Source of the DNA: Erwinia persicina NBRC 102418
Lineage (GTDB): Bacteria; Pseudomonadota; Gammaproteobacteria; Enterobacterales; Enterobacteriaceae
Length of the DNA stretch: 64,000 nucleotides
Reading direction: 5' to 3'
NCBI RefSeq assembly: GCF_001571305.1
Contig: NZ_BCTN01000019.1
Coordinates: forward strand, 39,058-103,057
Shown: piece after piece, positions 8,195 through 16,328 of the stretch
Layout of the letters: the number at the start of each line of letters is the position of its first letter
Numbering within the stretch: the stretch's first letter is position 1
Translations under genes and position numbers: made by a program
The notes under the pieces: generated by a model
Database searches by the model: none
Seen by the model: the letters and a program-made list of their open reading frames with translations, nothing else
Told to the model about the DNA's origin: nothing

Positions 8195-9046
8195 ATGCAG
8201 AGGACTGACAACCTGACGCTGGAAAAACTCTGCTCCCCGGCACTCTGGGCCGAAGGGCCGGTATGGCTGCCGGAACAGGATGCCGTGGTGTTCAGCGATG
8301 TGAAAGGGAACCGCATGTTCTGCTGGCAGCGCAGCGGCGAGGTGAGCCTCTGGCGCTCGCCGTCCCACTACGCTAACGGCAACGCCCGCGATCTGCAGGG
8401 CCGGGTAGTGAGCTGCGAGCACGGCCGCCGCGCCATCAGCCGCACGGAGCATGACGGCAGCGTCACGCTGCTGGTGGAGAAAGTGGACGGCAAGCGCTTC
8501 AATTCACCTAACGACGTGGTGGTGCGATCCGACGGCACGATCTGGTTCACCGATCCGCCCTACGGGATCGTCAGCGACGATGAGGGTTATCATGCGCACA
8601 GCCAGGTGATCGGCTGTTATCTCTACTGTTTCGATCCGATCGCACAGCGGCTGACTATCGCCGCCAGCGATCTGCAGCGCCCCAACGGGCTGGCTTTTTC
8701 GCCCGATGAAAGTCTGCTGTACGTGGCGGATATGTCGGTGGTCGACTTTCCGACGCTGGGCCGCCGCCAGCTGCGGGTCTATCCGGTTGACGGCCATGAG
8801 CTGGGCAGCGGACGGCTGTTTGCCGAAGTGGCTCCCGGCTTCCCGGACGGTTTCTGCGTCGACGCGCAGGGTTATCTTTACTGTAGCTGCGCCGACGGGG
8901 TGATTATTTTCGACAGCAAAGGCATGCCGTGCGGCAAGATCCCGCTGCCTGAACGCGTGTCGAACTGCACCCTCGGTGGCCCGCACGGTAACGAGCTGTA
9001 TATCACCGCCACCACGTCGCTCTACCGGGTGCAACTCCCGCACTAG
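8195..9046 (+). CDS. SMP-30/gluconolactonase family sugar lactonase
   Basis: A 283-residue six-bladed beta-propeller of the SMP-30/gluconolactonase/LRE family. It has family marks at AEGPVWLPEQDAVVFSDV (metal-site Glu), FNSPNDVVVRSDGTIWFTDPPYG, RPNGLAFSPDESLLYVAD and FPDGFCVDAQGYLY. Members bind a divalent metal and open sugar lactones to aldonic acids in the cytosol. It starts 10 bp after the binding-protein gene and probably acts on what the ABC importer brings in. A hairpin follows before the next promoter. Confidence 0.85.
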   Translation: MQRTDNLTLEKLCSPALWAEGPVWLPEQDAVVFSDVKGNRMFCWQRSGEVSLWRSPSHYANGNARDLQGRVVSCEHGRRAISRTEHDGSVTLLVEKVDGKRFNSPNDVVVRSDGTIWFTDPPYGIVSDDEGYHAHSQVIGCYLYCFDPIAQRLTIAASDLQRPNGLAFSPDESLLYVADMSVVDFPTLGRRQLRVYPVDGHELGSGRLFAEVAPGFPDGFCVDAQGYLYCSCADGVIIFDSKGMPCGKIPLPERVSNCTLGGPHGNELYITATTSLYRVQLPH

Positions 9047-9061
9047 CGCGACAGGGCCTTC

Positions 9062-9088
9062 CCGGCAGCCGGATTCTCCTGCTGCCGG
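9062..9088 (+). terminator. Hairpin ending the ABC/lactonase unit
   Basis: CCGGCAGC and GCTGCCGG form a perfect 8-bp stem with a 11-base loop, 16 bp after the lactonase stop codon, followed by a short CTTTCG. It separates the first transcription unit from the promoter of yiaK. The short T-run makes it a weak terminator or an mRNA-end stabiliser. Confidence 0.5.
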
Positions 9089-9188
9089 CTTTCGCTCGGC
9101 CAGAATCGGGTGGATGTGCCAGCGATCACAGAACCCAACACTATTTTTATATACTTGTTTTATAACGATAAATTACCACCTCATTTCT

Positions 9189-9217
9189 TTGACTTGTTCT
9201 CTCCAGGCGCATAGGAT
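9189..9217 (+). promoter_or_regulatory. Candidate promoter of the yiaK-sgbE unit
   Basis: TTGACT (9189-9194) and TAGGAT (9212-9217) with a 17-bp spacer. The operator-like palindrome TGGAACGACATTCCA begins 6 bp later, as at the ABC-operon promoter. Confidence 0.5.
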
Positions 9218-9222
9218 TTATT

Positions 9223-9237
9223 TGGAACGACATTCCA
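9223..9237. promoter_or_regulatory. Candidate IclR operator 3 (TGGAA-N5-TTCCA)
   Basis: TGGAACGACATTCCA is the most symmetrical of the three sites in the locus and sits at the expected transcription start of yiaK. The bases after it (CATATATTGAAATAATG) are shared with the ABC-operon promoter. Confidence 0.6.
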
Positions 9238-9276
9238 TATATTGAAATAATGCCACCTCCGGGGAGAAACAGCAGT

Positions 9277-10275
9277 ATGAGAATCAGCTATCAGCAGTTG
9301 AAAGAGGCGTTCCTGCGGGTGTTACTGGCACGCGGTGTCCCGGCAGATAAAGCCGAAAGCTGCGCCACGATGTTCACCGACACCAGCGAGAACGGCGTTT
9401 ACTCCCACGGGGTGAATCGTTTTCCCCGCTTTATCCAGCAGCTGGACGCGGGGCATATCGTGCCTCAGGCCGAAGCGGAAAAGATCCTTTCTCTGGGGGC
9501 CATCGAACAGTGGGACGCTCACCGCGCCATCGGTAACCTCACCGCCCGCAGCATGATGGATCGCGCCATTGAACTGGCCGACGGGCACGGCATTGGTCTG
9601 GTGGCGCTACGTAACGCCAACCACTGGATGCGCGGCGGCAGTTACGGCTGGCAGGCGGCAGAAAAGGGCTATATCGGCGTCTGCTGGACCAACTCCATCG
9701 CGGTGATGCCGCCTTGGGGCGCGAAAAACTGCGCCATCGGGACCAACCCGCTGATCGTCGCCGTGCCGGGTGAGCCCATCACCATGGTCGATATGTCGAT
9801 GTCGATGTTCTCCTACGGGATGCTGGAAGTGAACCGCCTGGCGGGCAACACCCTGCCGGTCGACGGCGGTTTTGATAATGACGGGGAATACACCCGCGAT
9901 CCCGCCACAATCGAAGCCAATCGCCGCATTTTGCCCATGGGTTACTGGAAAGGCTCCGCCCTGTCTATCGTGCTGGATATGGTCGCCACCCTGCTCTCTA
10001 ACGGCGCTTCCGTAACAGAGGTAACCGAAGATAACGGTGACGAATTTGGCATTTCTCAGGTGTTTATCGCTATCGACGTCGATCGTCTGATCGACGGTGC
10101 GACCCGCGACAGCAAGCTGGCCCGCATCCGCGAATCGATCACGGGTGCCGAACGCGCCGACGAGCAGCAGGCCATCCGCCTGCCCGGCCACAAATTCCCC
10201 GGTATCCGCGCCGAGAACCAGCGCCTGGGGATTCCGGTTGATGAGCGCGTCTGGGCACGTATTCAGGCGCTGTAA
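9277..10275 (+). CDS. yiaK: 2,3-diketo-L-gulonate reductase
   Basis: A 332-residue NAD(P)H-dependent reductase of the malate/L-lactate dehydrogenase (Ldh2) fold, the same length as E. coli YiaK (DlgD), which reduces 2,3-diketo-L-gulonate to 3-keto-L-gulonate. With the ATG at 9277 the catalytic His in YSHGVNRF falls at residue 44, as in YiaK, and GGGGAG lies upstream; this supports the start over the ATG at 9250. Other family regions are [27 protein letters not shown] and [16 protein letters not shown]. It is the first gene of the second unit and is probably controlled by the adjacent IclR-family protein. Confidence 0.92.
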   Translation: MRISYQQLKEAFLRVLLARGVPADKAESCATMFTDTSENGVYSHGVNRFPRFIQQLDAGHIVPQAEAEKILSLGAIEQWDAHRAIGNLTARSMMDRAIELADGHGIGLVALRNANHWMRGGSYGWQAAEKGYIGVCWTNSIAVMPPWGAKNCAIGTNPLIVAVPGEPITMVDMSMSMFSYGMLEVNRLAGNTLPVDGGFDNDGEYTRDPATIEANRRILPMGYWKGSALSIVLDMVATLLSNGASVTEVTEDNGDEFGISQVFIAIDVDRLIDGATRDSKLARIRESITGAERADEQQAIRLPGHKFPGIRAENQRLGIPVDERVWARIQAL

Positions 10276-10289
10276 CGGGAGCAGAGACG

Positions 10290-10760
10290 ATGATTTTTGG
10301 CCATATCAACCATACCGATGCCCGCCACTACCCGCCGGCGATTGCCCGTGCCCTGGCGTACTTAGCCTCGCACGACCTGGCGGGCATGGCGGCCGGTCGC
10401 TATCAGGACAGCCAGACCGGCTGGCAGGTGCAGGTGCTGGATCTGCATACCGCCCCGCACGGTGATAACTACCCGGAGGCCCACCGCCGTTTTATCGATG
10501 TGCAGTACCTGGTGTCCGGCAACGAGCTGATGGGGGTCGCCACGGAAAAAACCGAACCGCCCGTTCACCTGCCTTATGACGACGAACGCGACATCATCTT
10601 TTACCGCGACGTGCCGAATGAAACCCTGCTTCTGATGCAGCCGGGCCACTTTGCCGTGTTTTTCCCGCAGGATATCCATCGCCCGAACTGTGCGCTGGAC
10701 GCTCCCGAGGCCATTCGCAAGGTGGTGGTGAAGATCCCCACGGCCGATCTCGCTGACTGA
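10290..10760 (+). CDS. yiaL: YhcH/YjgK/YiaL family protein
   Basis: A 156-residue member of the YhcH/YjgK/YiaL (DUF386) family, small cupin-like proteins found in sugar-acid operons. The characteristic regions EAHRRFIDVQYLVSGNE and HFAVFFPQDIHRPNC carry the conserved His/Glu residues of the metal site. It follows yiaK by 14 bp, as in E. coli. The exact reaction in this pathway is not established; an epimerase or mutarotase-like role is often suggested for the family. Confidence 0.88.
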   Translation: MIFGHINHTDARHYPPAIARALAYLASHDLAGMAAGRYQDSQTGWQVQVLDLHTAPHGDNYPEAHRRFIDVQYLVSGNELMGVATEKTEPPVHLPYDDERDIIFYRDVPNETLLLMQPGHFAVFFPQDIHRPNCALDAPEAIRKVVVKIPTADLAD

Positions 10761-10772
10761 AAGAGGATCCCT

Positions 10773-12068
10773 ATGAGCCTGACTTCCACCCCGATCGTCC
10801 GGGAACCGATCCCCGCCCTGCGCTGGCTGCGGATCATCCCGCCGATCCTGATCACCTGCATTATCTCCTACATGGATCGGGTCAACATTGCCTTTGCCAT
10901 GCCGGGGGGGATGGATGCCGATCTCGGCATCAGTGCCTCCATGGCCGGACTGGCCGGCGGCATCTTCTTTATCGGCTACCTGTTCTTACAGGTGCCGGGC
11001 GGCAAGCTGGCGGTGTATGGCAACGGCAAGCGGTTTATCGGCTGGTCGCTGCTGGCCTGGGCGGTGATCTCCCTGCTGACCGGCCTGGCCACCAGCCAGT
11101 ATCAGCTGCTGGCGCTGCGCTTTGCGCTGGGGGTATCCGAAGGTGGGATGCTGCCGGTGGTGCTGACGATGATCGGCAACTGGTTCCCGGATGCGGAACG
11201 CGGTCGCGCTAATGCCATTGTGATCATGTTTGTGCCGATCGCCGGGATCCTGACGGCTCCGCTCTCCGGCTGGATCATCACCGCCTGGGACTGGCGCATG
11301 CTGTTCTTTGTCGAGGGCGTGCTGTCGCTGTTTGTGATGGCGCTGTGGCACTTCACCATCAGCAACCGCCCGCAGGAGGCGACGTGGATCTCACCGGCGG
11401 AAAAACAGTATCTGATCACAACCCTGCACGATGAACAGCTGCTGATCAAAGGCAAAAACACCCGTAAAGCCTCGCTGCGTCAGGTGATGCGCGAGCCGGT
11501 GATGTGGCGGCTGATCCTGGTGAACTTTTTCTACCAGACCGGGATTTACGGCTACACCCTGTGGCTGCCCACCATCCTGAAAGGGCTGACCAACGGCAAT
11601 CTGGAACAGGTCGGCTTGCTGGCGATCCTGCCCTATGTCTGCGCGATCGTCGGCATGTTCCTGTTCTCTGCCCTGTCAGACGCCACCGGCCGCCGCAAGC
11701 TGTTCGTCGCGCTGCCGCTGGCCGGTTTCGCCCTGTGCATGGCGCTGTCGGTACTGCTGAAAGCGCATATCTGGTGGTCTTACGCGGCGCTGGTCGGCTG
11801 CGGGTTCTTTATTCAGTCGGCGGCTGGCGTGTTCTGGAGCATTCCTCCGCGCCTGTTTAATGCCGAAGTGGCCGGCGGCGCGCGGGGGGTGATCAATGCC
11901 CTGGGCAACCTCGGCGGTTTCTGCGGGCCGTATATGGTCGGGGTACTGATTGTCGCGTACAGCAAAGATGCCGGGGTATACAGCCTGGCGATTTCACTGG
12001 CCATCGCCTCACTGCTGGCGCTGACGCTACCCGCCCGCTGTGATGCACAGAACAGGGAGGCACCATGA
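10773..12068 (+). CDS. MFS transporter, anion:cation symporter type
   Basis: A 431-residue inner-membrane carrier with about 12 hydrophobic segments. MDRVNIAFAMPGG in the first helix and GVSEGGMLPVVLTMIGNWFPDAERGRAN between helices 3 and 5 are marks of the ACS family (hexuronate, glucarate and related acid symporters). It occupies the place of the TRAP transporter yiaMNO in the E. coli operon, so it is a functional replacement, importing the keto-acid with protons. The stop codon overlaps the lyxK start by 4 bp. Confidence 0.87.
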   Translation: MSLTSTPIVREPIPALRWLRIIPPILITCIISYMDRVNIAFAMPGGMDADLGISASMAGLAGGIFFIGYLFLQVPGGKLAVYGNGKRFIGWSLLAWAVISLLTGLATSQYQLLALRFALGVSEGGMLPVVLTMIGNWFPDAERGRANAIVIMFVPIAGILTAPLSGWIITAWDWRMLFFVEGVLSLFVMALWHFTISNRPQEATWISPAEKQYLITTLHDEQLLIKGKNTRKASLRQVMREPVMWRLILVNFFYQTGIYGYTLWLPTILKGLTNGNLEQVGLLAILPYVCAIVGMFLFSALSDATGRRKLFVALPLAGFALCMALSVLLKAHIWWSYAALVGCGFFIQSAAGVFWSIPPRLFNAEVAGGARGVINALGNLGGFCGPYMVGVLIVAYSKDAGVYSLAISLAIASLLALTLPARCDAQNREAP

Positions 12069-13549
12069 GCCACTACTGGTTAGGACTGGACTGCGGCGGC
12101 ACCTTTATTAAAGCCGGTCTGTATGACGCTCAGGGCCGGGAACGGGCGGTATCCCGGCAGACGCTGCCGGTGCTGGTACCGGAACCCGGCCGCGCCGAGC
12201 GCGATATGCCGCAGCTCTGGCAGCAGGCTGCCAGGGTGATCGCGGAGGTGATGAAAAGCAGTGGGCTGCAGGCAAACCAGGTCGCCGGGGTGGGCATATC
12301 CGCCCAGGGAAAAGGTCTGTTCCTGCTGGATAAACAGCGTCAGCCGCTGGGCAACGGCATCCTCTCCTCTGACCGCCGGGCGCTGGCGCTGGTGCAGCAG
12401 TGGCAGCGGGACGGCATGCCGCAGACGCTCTACCCGCTCACCCGGCAGACGCTGTGGACCGGACATCCGGTCTCACTGCTTCGCTGGCTGAAGGAGCACG
12501 AGCCGCAGCGCTATGCGGCTATCGGCAGCGTGCTGATGGCCCATGATTATCTGCGCTACTGCCTGACCGGGGAACTGGCCTGCGAAGAAACCAATATTTC
12601 CGAATCTAATCTCTACGACATGCAGCAGGGCGGCTGGTCTGCCGCGCTGGCTGACACGCTCGGTATCGGTGACATTCTTCCGGCCCTGCCGCCGATCGTC
12701 GGGTCAACGGCCATCGCCGGACAGGTGACCGCAGAGGCCGCTGCCCTGTGCGGACTGCGCGAGGGCACACCGGTGGTAGGCGGGCTGTTCGACGTGGTTT
12801 CTACCGCGCTGTGCGCCGGACTGCACGATGACACCCGGCTGAATGCGGTGATGGGCACCTGGTCCGTGACCAGCGGCATCACCGACCGCATCAGCGACGA
12901 GACCGGCCACCCGTTTGTCTACGGCCGCTACGCCATTGACGGTCAGTACATTATTCACGAAGCCAGCCCGACCTCGGCGGCCAACCTGGAGTGGTTCTGC
13001 CAGCAGTGGGGAATGGATGACTATGCACAGCTGAATCAGTGGGTCGCCGCCCTGCCCCCTGCGCAAAGCTCACTGCTGTTCCTGCCGTTCCTCTACGGCT
13101 GTAACGCCGGGGGCGACCTGCACGGCAGCTTCTTTGGTCTGCAGGCAGGCCACCAGCGCGGCCACCTGGTACAGGCGATCTACGAAGGCGTGGTGTTCTC
13201 GCACCTCACCCACCTGAACCGCATTCTGACACGCTTCCCGCAGGTCATCGCCCTGCGGCTGAGCGGCGGCCCAACGCGTTCCGCCGAGTGGATGCAGATG
13301 TTTGCCGATGCCAGCGGCCTGCCGGTCGAGATCCCACAGATTGAAGAGAGCGGCTGCCTGGGGGCGGCACTGGCGGCAATGACCGGTACCGGGGCCTGTG
13401 CCTCGCTGCAAGCGGCGCAGCAGGCGCTGCAACCGGCCATCGTCAGCTATCAGCCGGACGCCGGGCGTCACGCGCTGTATCAAAAAAAATATCAGCGTTA
13501 TCAGCAGCTAATCACGGCACTGATCGCCGTACAAGGAGTTACCGCATGA
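12065..13549 (+). CDS. lyxK: L-xylulokinase (FGGY family)
   Basis: A 494-residue carbohydrate kinase close to E. coli LyxK (498 residues). It has the FGGY-family phosphate loop LGLDCGGTFIKAGLYD at residues 6-21 and the C-terminal motif LRLSGGPTRSAEWMQMFAD. It phosphorylates L-xylulose to L-xylulose 5-phosphate; in the 3-keto-L-gulonate route the same type of enzyme makes the 6-phosphate for the next gene. Translationally coupled on both sides: 4-bp overlaps with the MFS gene and with sgbH. Confidence 0.9.
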   Translation: MSHYWLGLDCGGTFIKAGLYDAQGRERAVSRQTLPVLVPEPGRAERDMPQLWQQAARVIAEVMKSSGLQANQVAGVGISAQGKGLFLLDKQRQPLGNGILSSDRRALALVQQWQRDGMPQTLYPLTRQTLWTGHPVSLLRWLKEHEPQRYAAIGSVLMAHDYLRYCLTGELACEETNISESNLYDMQQGGWSAALADTLGIGDILPALPPIVGSTAIAGQVTAEAAALCGLREGTPVVGGLFDVVSTALCAGLHDDTRLNAVMGTWSVTSGITDRISDETGHPFVYGRYAIDGQYIIHEASPTSAANLEWFCQQWGMDDYAQLNQWVAALPPAQSSLLFLPFLYGCNAGGDLHGSFFGLQAGHQRGHLVQAIYEGVVFSHLTHLNRILTRFPQVIALRLSGGPTRSAEWMQMFADASGLPVEIPQIEESGCLGAALAAMTGTGACASLQAAQQALQPAIVSYQPDAGRHALYQKKYQRYQQLITALIAVQGVTA

Positions 13550-14208
13550 GTCATTCCCCTGTTCCCCGGTTGCAGCTGGCGCTCGACCACACCCGGCTGG
13601 ATGCCGCCCTGGAGACGGCGCAGCGCCTGCACCATCAGGTCGATATTGTCGAAGCGGGCACCCTTCTCTGCTTAAGCACCGGAATTGATGCCGTGCGCCA
13701 GCTGCGCCAGCTGCTCCCGGGTAAAACGCTGGTGGCCGATTTCAAAGTGGCCGACGCCGGGGCCACGCTGGCAAAACTGGCCTTTGAAGCCGGGGCAAAC
13801 TGGATGACGGTGATCTGCAGTGCGCCGCTGGCCACCTTTGCCAGCGCGCTGGAGGTCGCCCGGCAGCACCAGGGCGATATTCAGATTGAGCTGTTCGGTC
13901 ACTGGACACTGGAGGATGCCCGCCGCTGGCGTGAACTGGGGCTGAAACAGGCCATCTACCACCGCGGCCGCGATGCGCAGGCCAGCGGCCAGCAGTGGAG
14001 CCCGCAGGATCTGGACGCGATGAAAGCGCTGTCTGATTTGGGCTTTGCGCTGTCGGTCACCGGCGGCATAACACCTGATGAACTGCCGCAGTTCAGGGAC
14101 ATCGACGTGAAGGCGTTTATCGTTGGCCGGGCGCTCAGCGAAAGTGCCGACGGGCTGGCGACGGCTGCCGACTTCCATCAGGCCATTGCCAACATCTGGG
14201 GACACTAA
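13546..14208 (+). CDS. sgbH: 3-keto-L-gulonate-6-phosphate decarboxylase
   Basis: A 220-residue TIM-barrel enzyme of the orotidine-5'-phosphate decarboxylase suprafamily. The diagnostic DxKxxD motif appears as ADFKVADAG, and the phosphate-binding end as VTGGIT and FIVGRALS. It converts 3-keto-L-gulonate 6-phosphate to L-xylulose 5-phosphate with Mg2+. SgbH and UlaD are homologous; the name SgbH is chosen because of the yiaK-lyxK-sgbU-sgbE context. Confidence 0.9.
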   Translation: MSHSPVPRLQLALDHTRLDAALETAQRLHHQVDIVEAGTLLCLSTGIDAVRQLRQLLPGKTLVADFKVADAGATLAKLAFEAGANWMTVICSAPLATFASALEVARQHQGDIQIELFGHWTLEDARRWRELGLKQAIYHRGRDAQASGQQWSPQDLDAMKALSDLGFALSVTGGITPDELPQFRDIDVKAFIVGRALSESADGLATAADFHQAIANIWGH

Positions 14209-14210
14209 CC

Positions 14211-15068
14211 ATGCGCCAACACCCGCTGGGAATTTATGAAAAAGCCCTGCCTTCTCATCTGAGCTGGCCGGAACGTCTGGCCCTGGCGAAAGCCTGCGGC
14301 TTCGACTTCGTTGAGATGTCGGTAGATGAAACCGATCTGCGCCTGTCGCGCTTACAGTGGAGCAAAGAGCAGCGTCTGTCGCTGGTCAACGCGATGATGG
14401 AAACCGGGGTCAGCATCCCGTCAATGTGCCTGTCCGGTCACCGCCGTTTTCCGTTTGGCAGCCGCGATCCGGAGATACGCCAGCAGGCGTACAGCCTGAT
14501 GGAGCAGGCTATCCAGTTGGCGAAAGACGTCGGCATCCGCACCATCCAGCTGGCGGGTTACGACGTTTACTACGAACCGCACGACGAAGGAACGGTGGCC
14601 CGTTTTGCCGAAGGGCTGGCCTGGGCAGTCGACCGCGCCGCCGCCGCGCAGGTAATGCTGGCGGTGGAGATTATGGACACCGAATTTATGAATGCCATTA
14701 GCAAGTGGAAGCTCTGGGATAAGCAGCAGGCCTCGCCGTGGTTCACCGTCTATCCCGATGTCGGCAACCTGAGCGCCTGGGGCAACGACGTTGCCGCCGA
14801 GCTGGCGATGGGCATTGACCGCATTGCCGCCATCCACCTGAAAGACACGCAGCCCGTCACCGCCAGTTCTCCGGGGCAGTTCCGCGACGTGCCGTTTGGC
14901 GATGGCTGTGTCGACTTTGTCGGCGTGTTCCGCACGCTGAAAGCGCTTAACTATCGCGGGGCGTTTCTGATTGAGATGTGGACCGAGAAAGCCGAGGAGC
15001 CGGTGACCGAGATTGTGCAGGCCCGGCGCTGGATTGAACAAAAAATGCAGGAAGGAGGCTTACAGTGA
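14211..15068 (+). CDS. sgbU: L-xylulose-5-phosphate 3-epimerase
   Basis: A 285-residue TIM-barrel epimerase like SgbU/UlaE, which convert L-xylulose 5-phosphate to L-ribulose 5-phosphate. Metal-site regions are seen at [32 protein letters not shown] and FLIEMWTEK. It starts 2 bp after sgbH and overlaps sgbE by 4 bp, so the three genes are translated as a block. The choice between sgbU and ulaE follows the operon context. Confidence 0.9.
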   Translation: MRQHPLGIYEKALPSHLSWPERLALAKACGFDFVEMSVDETDLRLSRLQWSKEQRLSLVNAMMETGVSIPSMCLSGHRRFPFGSRDPEIRQQAYSLMEQAIQLAKDVGIRTIQLAGYDVYYEPHDEGTVARFAEGLAWAVDRAAAAQVMLAVEIMDTEFMNAISKWKLWDKQQASPWFTVYPDVGNLSAWGNDVAAELAMGIDRIAAIHLKDTQPVTASSPGQFRDVPFGDGCVDFVGVFRTLKALNYRGAFLIEMWTEKAEEPVTEIVQARRWIEQKMQEGGLQ

Positions 15069-15763
15069 GCTTAACTACGCTGAAACAGCAGGTGTTCGAG
15101 GCTAACCTGGCGCTGCCGCGTCACCGTCTGGTGACCTTCACCTGGGGTAACGTCAGTGCCATTGACCGCAGCAGCGGGCTGGTGGCGATCAAACCGTCCG
15201 GGGTGGAGTATGACGGCATGACCGTGGACGATATCGTGGTGGTGGAGCTGGAAACCGGCCGCACCGTTGAGGGCAGCAAAAAGCCGTCGTCCGACACCGC
15301 CACGCATCTGGCGCTGTACCGGGCGTTTGCCGATATCGGGGGCATTGTCCATACCCATTCACGCCACGCCACCATCTGGGCGCAGGCCGGGTTGGATCTG
15401 CCGGCCTGGGGCACCACACACGCCGACTATTTCTACGGCACCATACCCTGTACGCGCCTGATGACGCCGCAGGAGATCGCTGACGATTACGAACATAACA
15501 CCGGCGAGGTGATTATCGACACCTTCCGTTCGCGCGGCATCAGCCCGACGGCGATCCCGGCGGTGCTGGTCAACGCCCACGGACCGTTTGCGTGGGGCAG
15601 CACTGCCGACAACGCCGTGCACAATGCGGTGGTGCTGGAAGAGATTGCCTACATGGGGATTTTCTCGCGCCAGCTGACGCCAGGCATGCAGGATATGCAG
15701 CAGGTGCTGCTGGATAAGCACTATCTGCGCAAGCATGGAGCGGGGGCATATTACGGGCAGTGA
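15065..15763 (+). CDS. sgbE: L-ribulose-5-phosphate 4-epimerase
   Basis: A 232-residue class II aldolase-fold zinc enzyme (AraD/SgbE/UlaF family) that makes D-xylulose 5-phosphate for the pentose phosphate pathway. Zinc ligands are visible in [11 protein letters not shown] and in NAHGPFAWG, and the C-terminal AYYGQ carries the tyrosine that is catalytic in AraD. It uses a GTG start overlapping the sgbU stop, with AGGAGG 7 bases upstream. It is the last gene of the unit; a palindrome-rich non-coding region follows. Confidence 0.92.
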   Translation: MSLTTLKQQVFEANLALPRHRLVTFTWGNVSAIDRSSGLVAIKPSGVEYDGMTVDDIVVVELETGRTVEGSKKPSSDTATHLALYRAFADIGGIVHTHSRHATIWAQAGLDLPAWGTTHADYFYGTIPCTRLMTPQEIADDYEHNTGEVIIDTFRSRGISPTAIPAVLVNAHGPFAWGSTADNAVHNAVVLEEIAYMGIFSRQLTPGMQDMQQVLLDKHYLRKHGAGAYYGQ

Positions 15764-15825
15764 CCGCTGGCGGCTTTCTTTCCGCTGCGGTGAACCGGGG
15801 TTTGGCCGGAGCCACAGCGGTTAAA

Positions 15826-15900
15826 AGCATTTCGCTTTCCTGCTGCGCAGGCGAAACGCCCCAGGTCAACAGCATTTCGCTTTCCTGCTGCGCAGGCGAA
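15826..15900. repeat. Tandem REP-like palindromic unit (2 copies, 45-bp period)
   Basis: The 30-bp sequence starting AGCATTTCGC and ending GCAGGCGAA occurs at 15826-15855 and again, identical, at 15871-15900. Each copy folds as TTCGC...GCGAA around CCTGC-TGC-GCAGG, the shape of a REP-type element. Confidence 0.75.
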
Positions 15901-15904
15901 GCGA

Positions 15905-15934
15905 CCTAAGGCCGGCAGTCGCCCCGGCCTTAGG
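15905..15934. repeat. Perfect 11-bp inverted repeat
   Basis: CCTAAGGCCGG and CCGGCCTTAGG flank an 8-base loop. It may end transcription from sgbE, though no T-run follows. Confidence 0.65.
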
Positions 15935-16235
15935 CATCCGCGCTTGCGGCTGGCGCACCGCCCGCTTTTCGCGGGTGCCCTCGTCAGCTTCGTTCGCCGT
16001 ACTGACCGCTCGTGACGCACATCCCTGTGCTGCACTCACTCTCACCGCCCTCCTGGCCGTTCGTCCTGGCTCACTGCTCTTCCTCAGCGAGGCTTAACGC
16101 CGCTTAAAGGTCAAAAACCAGATCATAAGACAATAGACAAAAGACAAAGGCCTTTTTCTGTTTGTCATATCTCAGGTTTTTGGTTTGGGTTTTAACGTTG
16201 AAACTGCGCCGAAGAAGCGATGATTTCCAGGACGA

Positions 16236-16312
16236 GCCGACGGGACGTCGGCACGAGGGGGTGAAGGGGGCGGCGCGATTGCCGTCCCCCTTCAAGACCG
16301 CCTGTAAGGCGG
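16236..16312. repeat. Three consecutive hairpins
   Basis: GCCGACG-GGA-CGTCGGC (16236-16252); GAAGGGGG...CCCCCTTC with inner CGGC/GCCG (16263-16293); CCGCC-TGTAA-GGCGG (16298-16312). The run ends 16 bp from the stop codon of the cytochrome gene on the minus strand. A dispersed mosaic element or a structured RNA end are both possible. Confidence 0.6.
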
Positions 16313-16328
16313 CCGGAACATCCGCCCG

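Larger units (their letters stand above)
15764..16328. other. Non-coding palindrome mosaic between sgbE and the dehydrogenase operon
   Basis: 565 bp without a credible gene but dense in secondary structure: a duplicated REP-like unit (15826-15900), an 11-bp perfect stem (15905-15934), CCCGC-TTTTC-GCGGG (15961-15975) and three consecutive hairpins (16236-16312). Reading frames through it are low-complexity and repeat-derived. It lies between convergent genes, so it also provides their 3' ends. Confidence 0.7.

Noticed and set aside
15751..16035. Minus-strand 94-codon frame with a repeated peptide
   Set aside because: The peptide repeat comes from the duplicated palindrome unit; no ribosome-binding site or homology.
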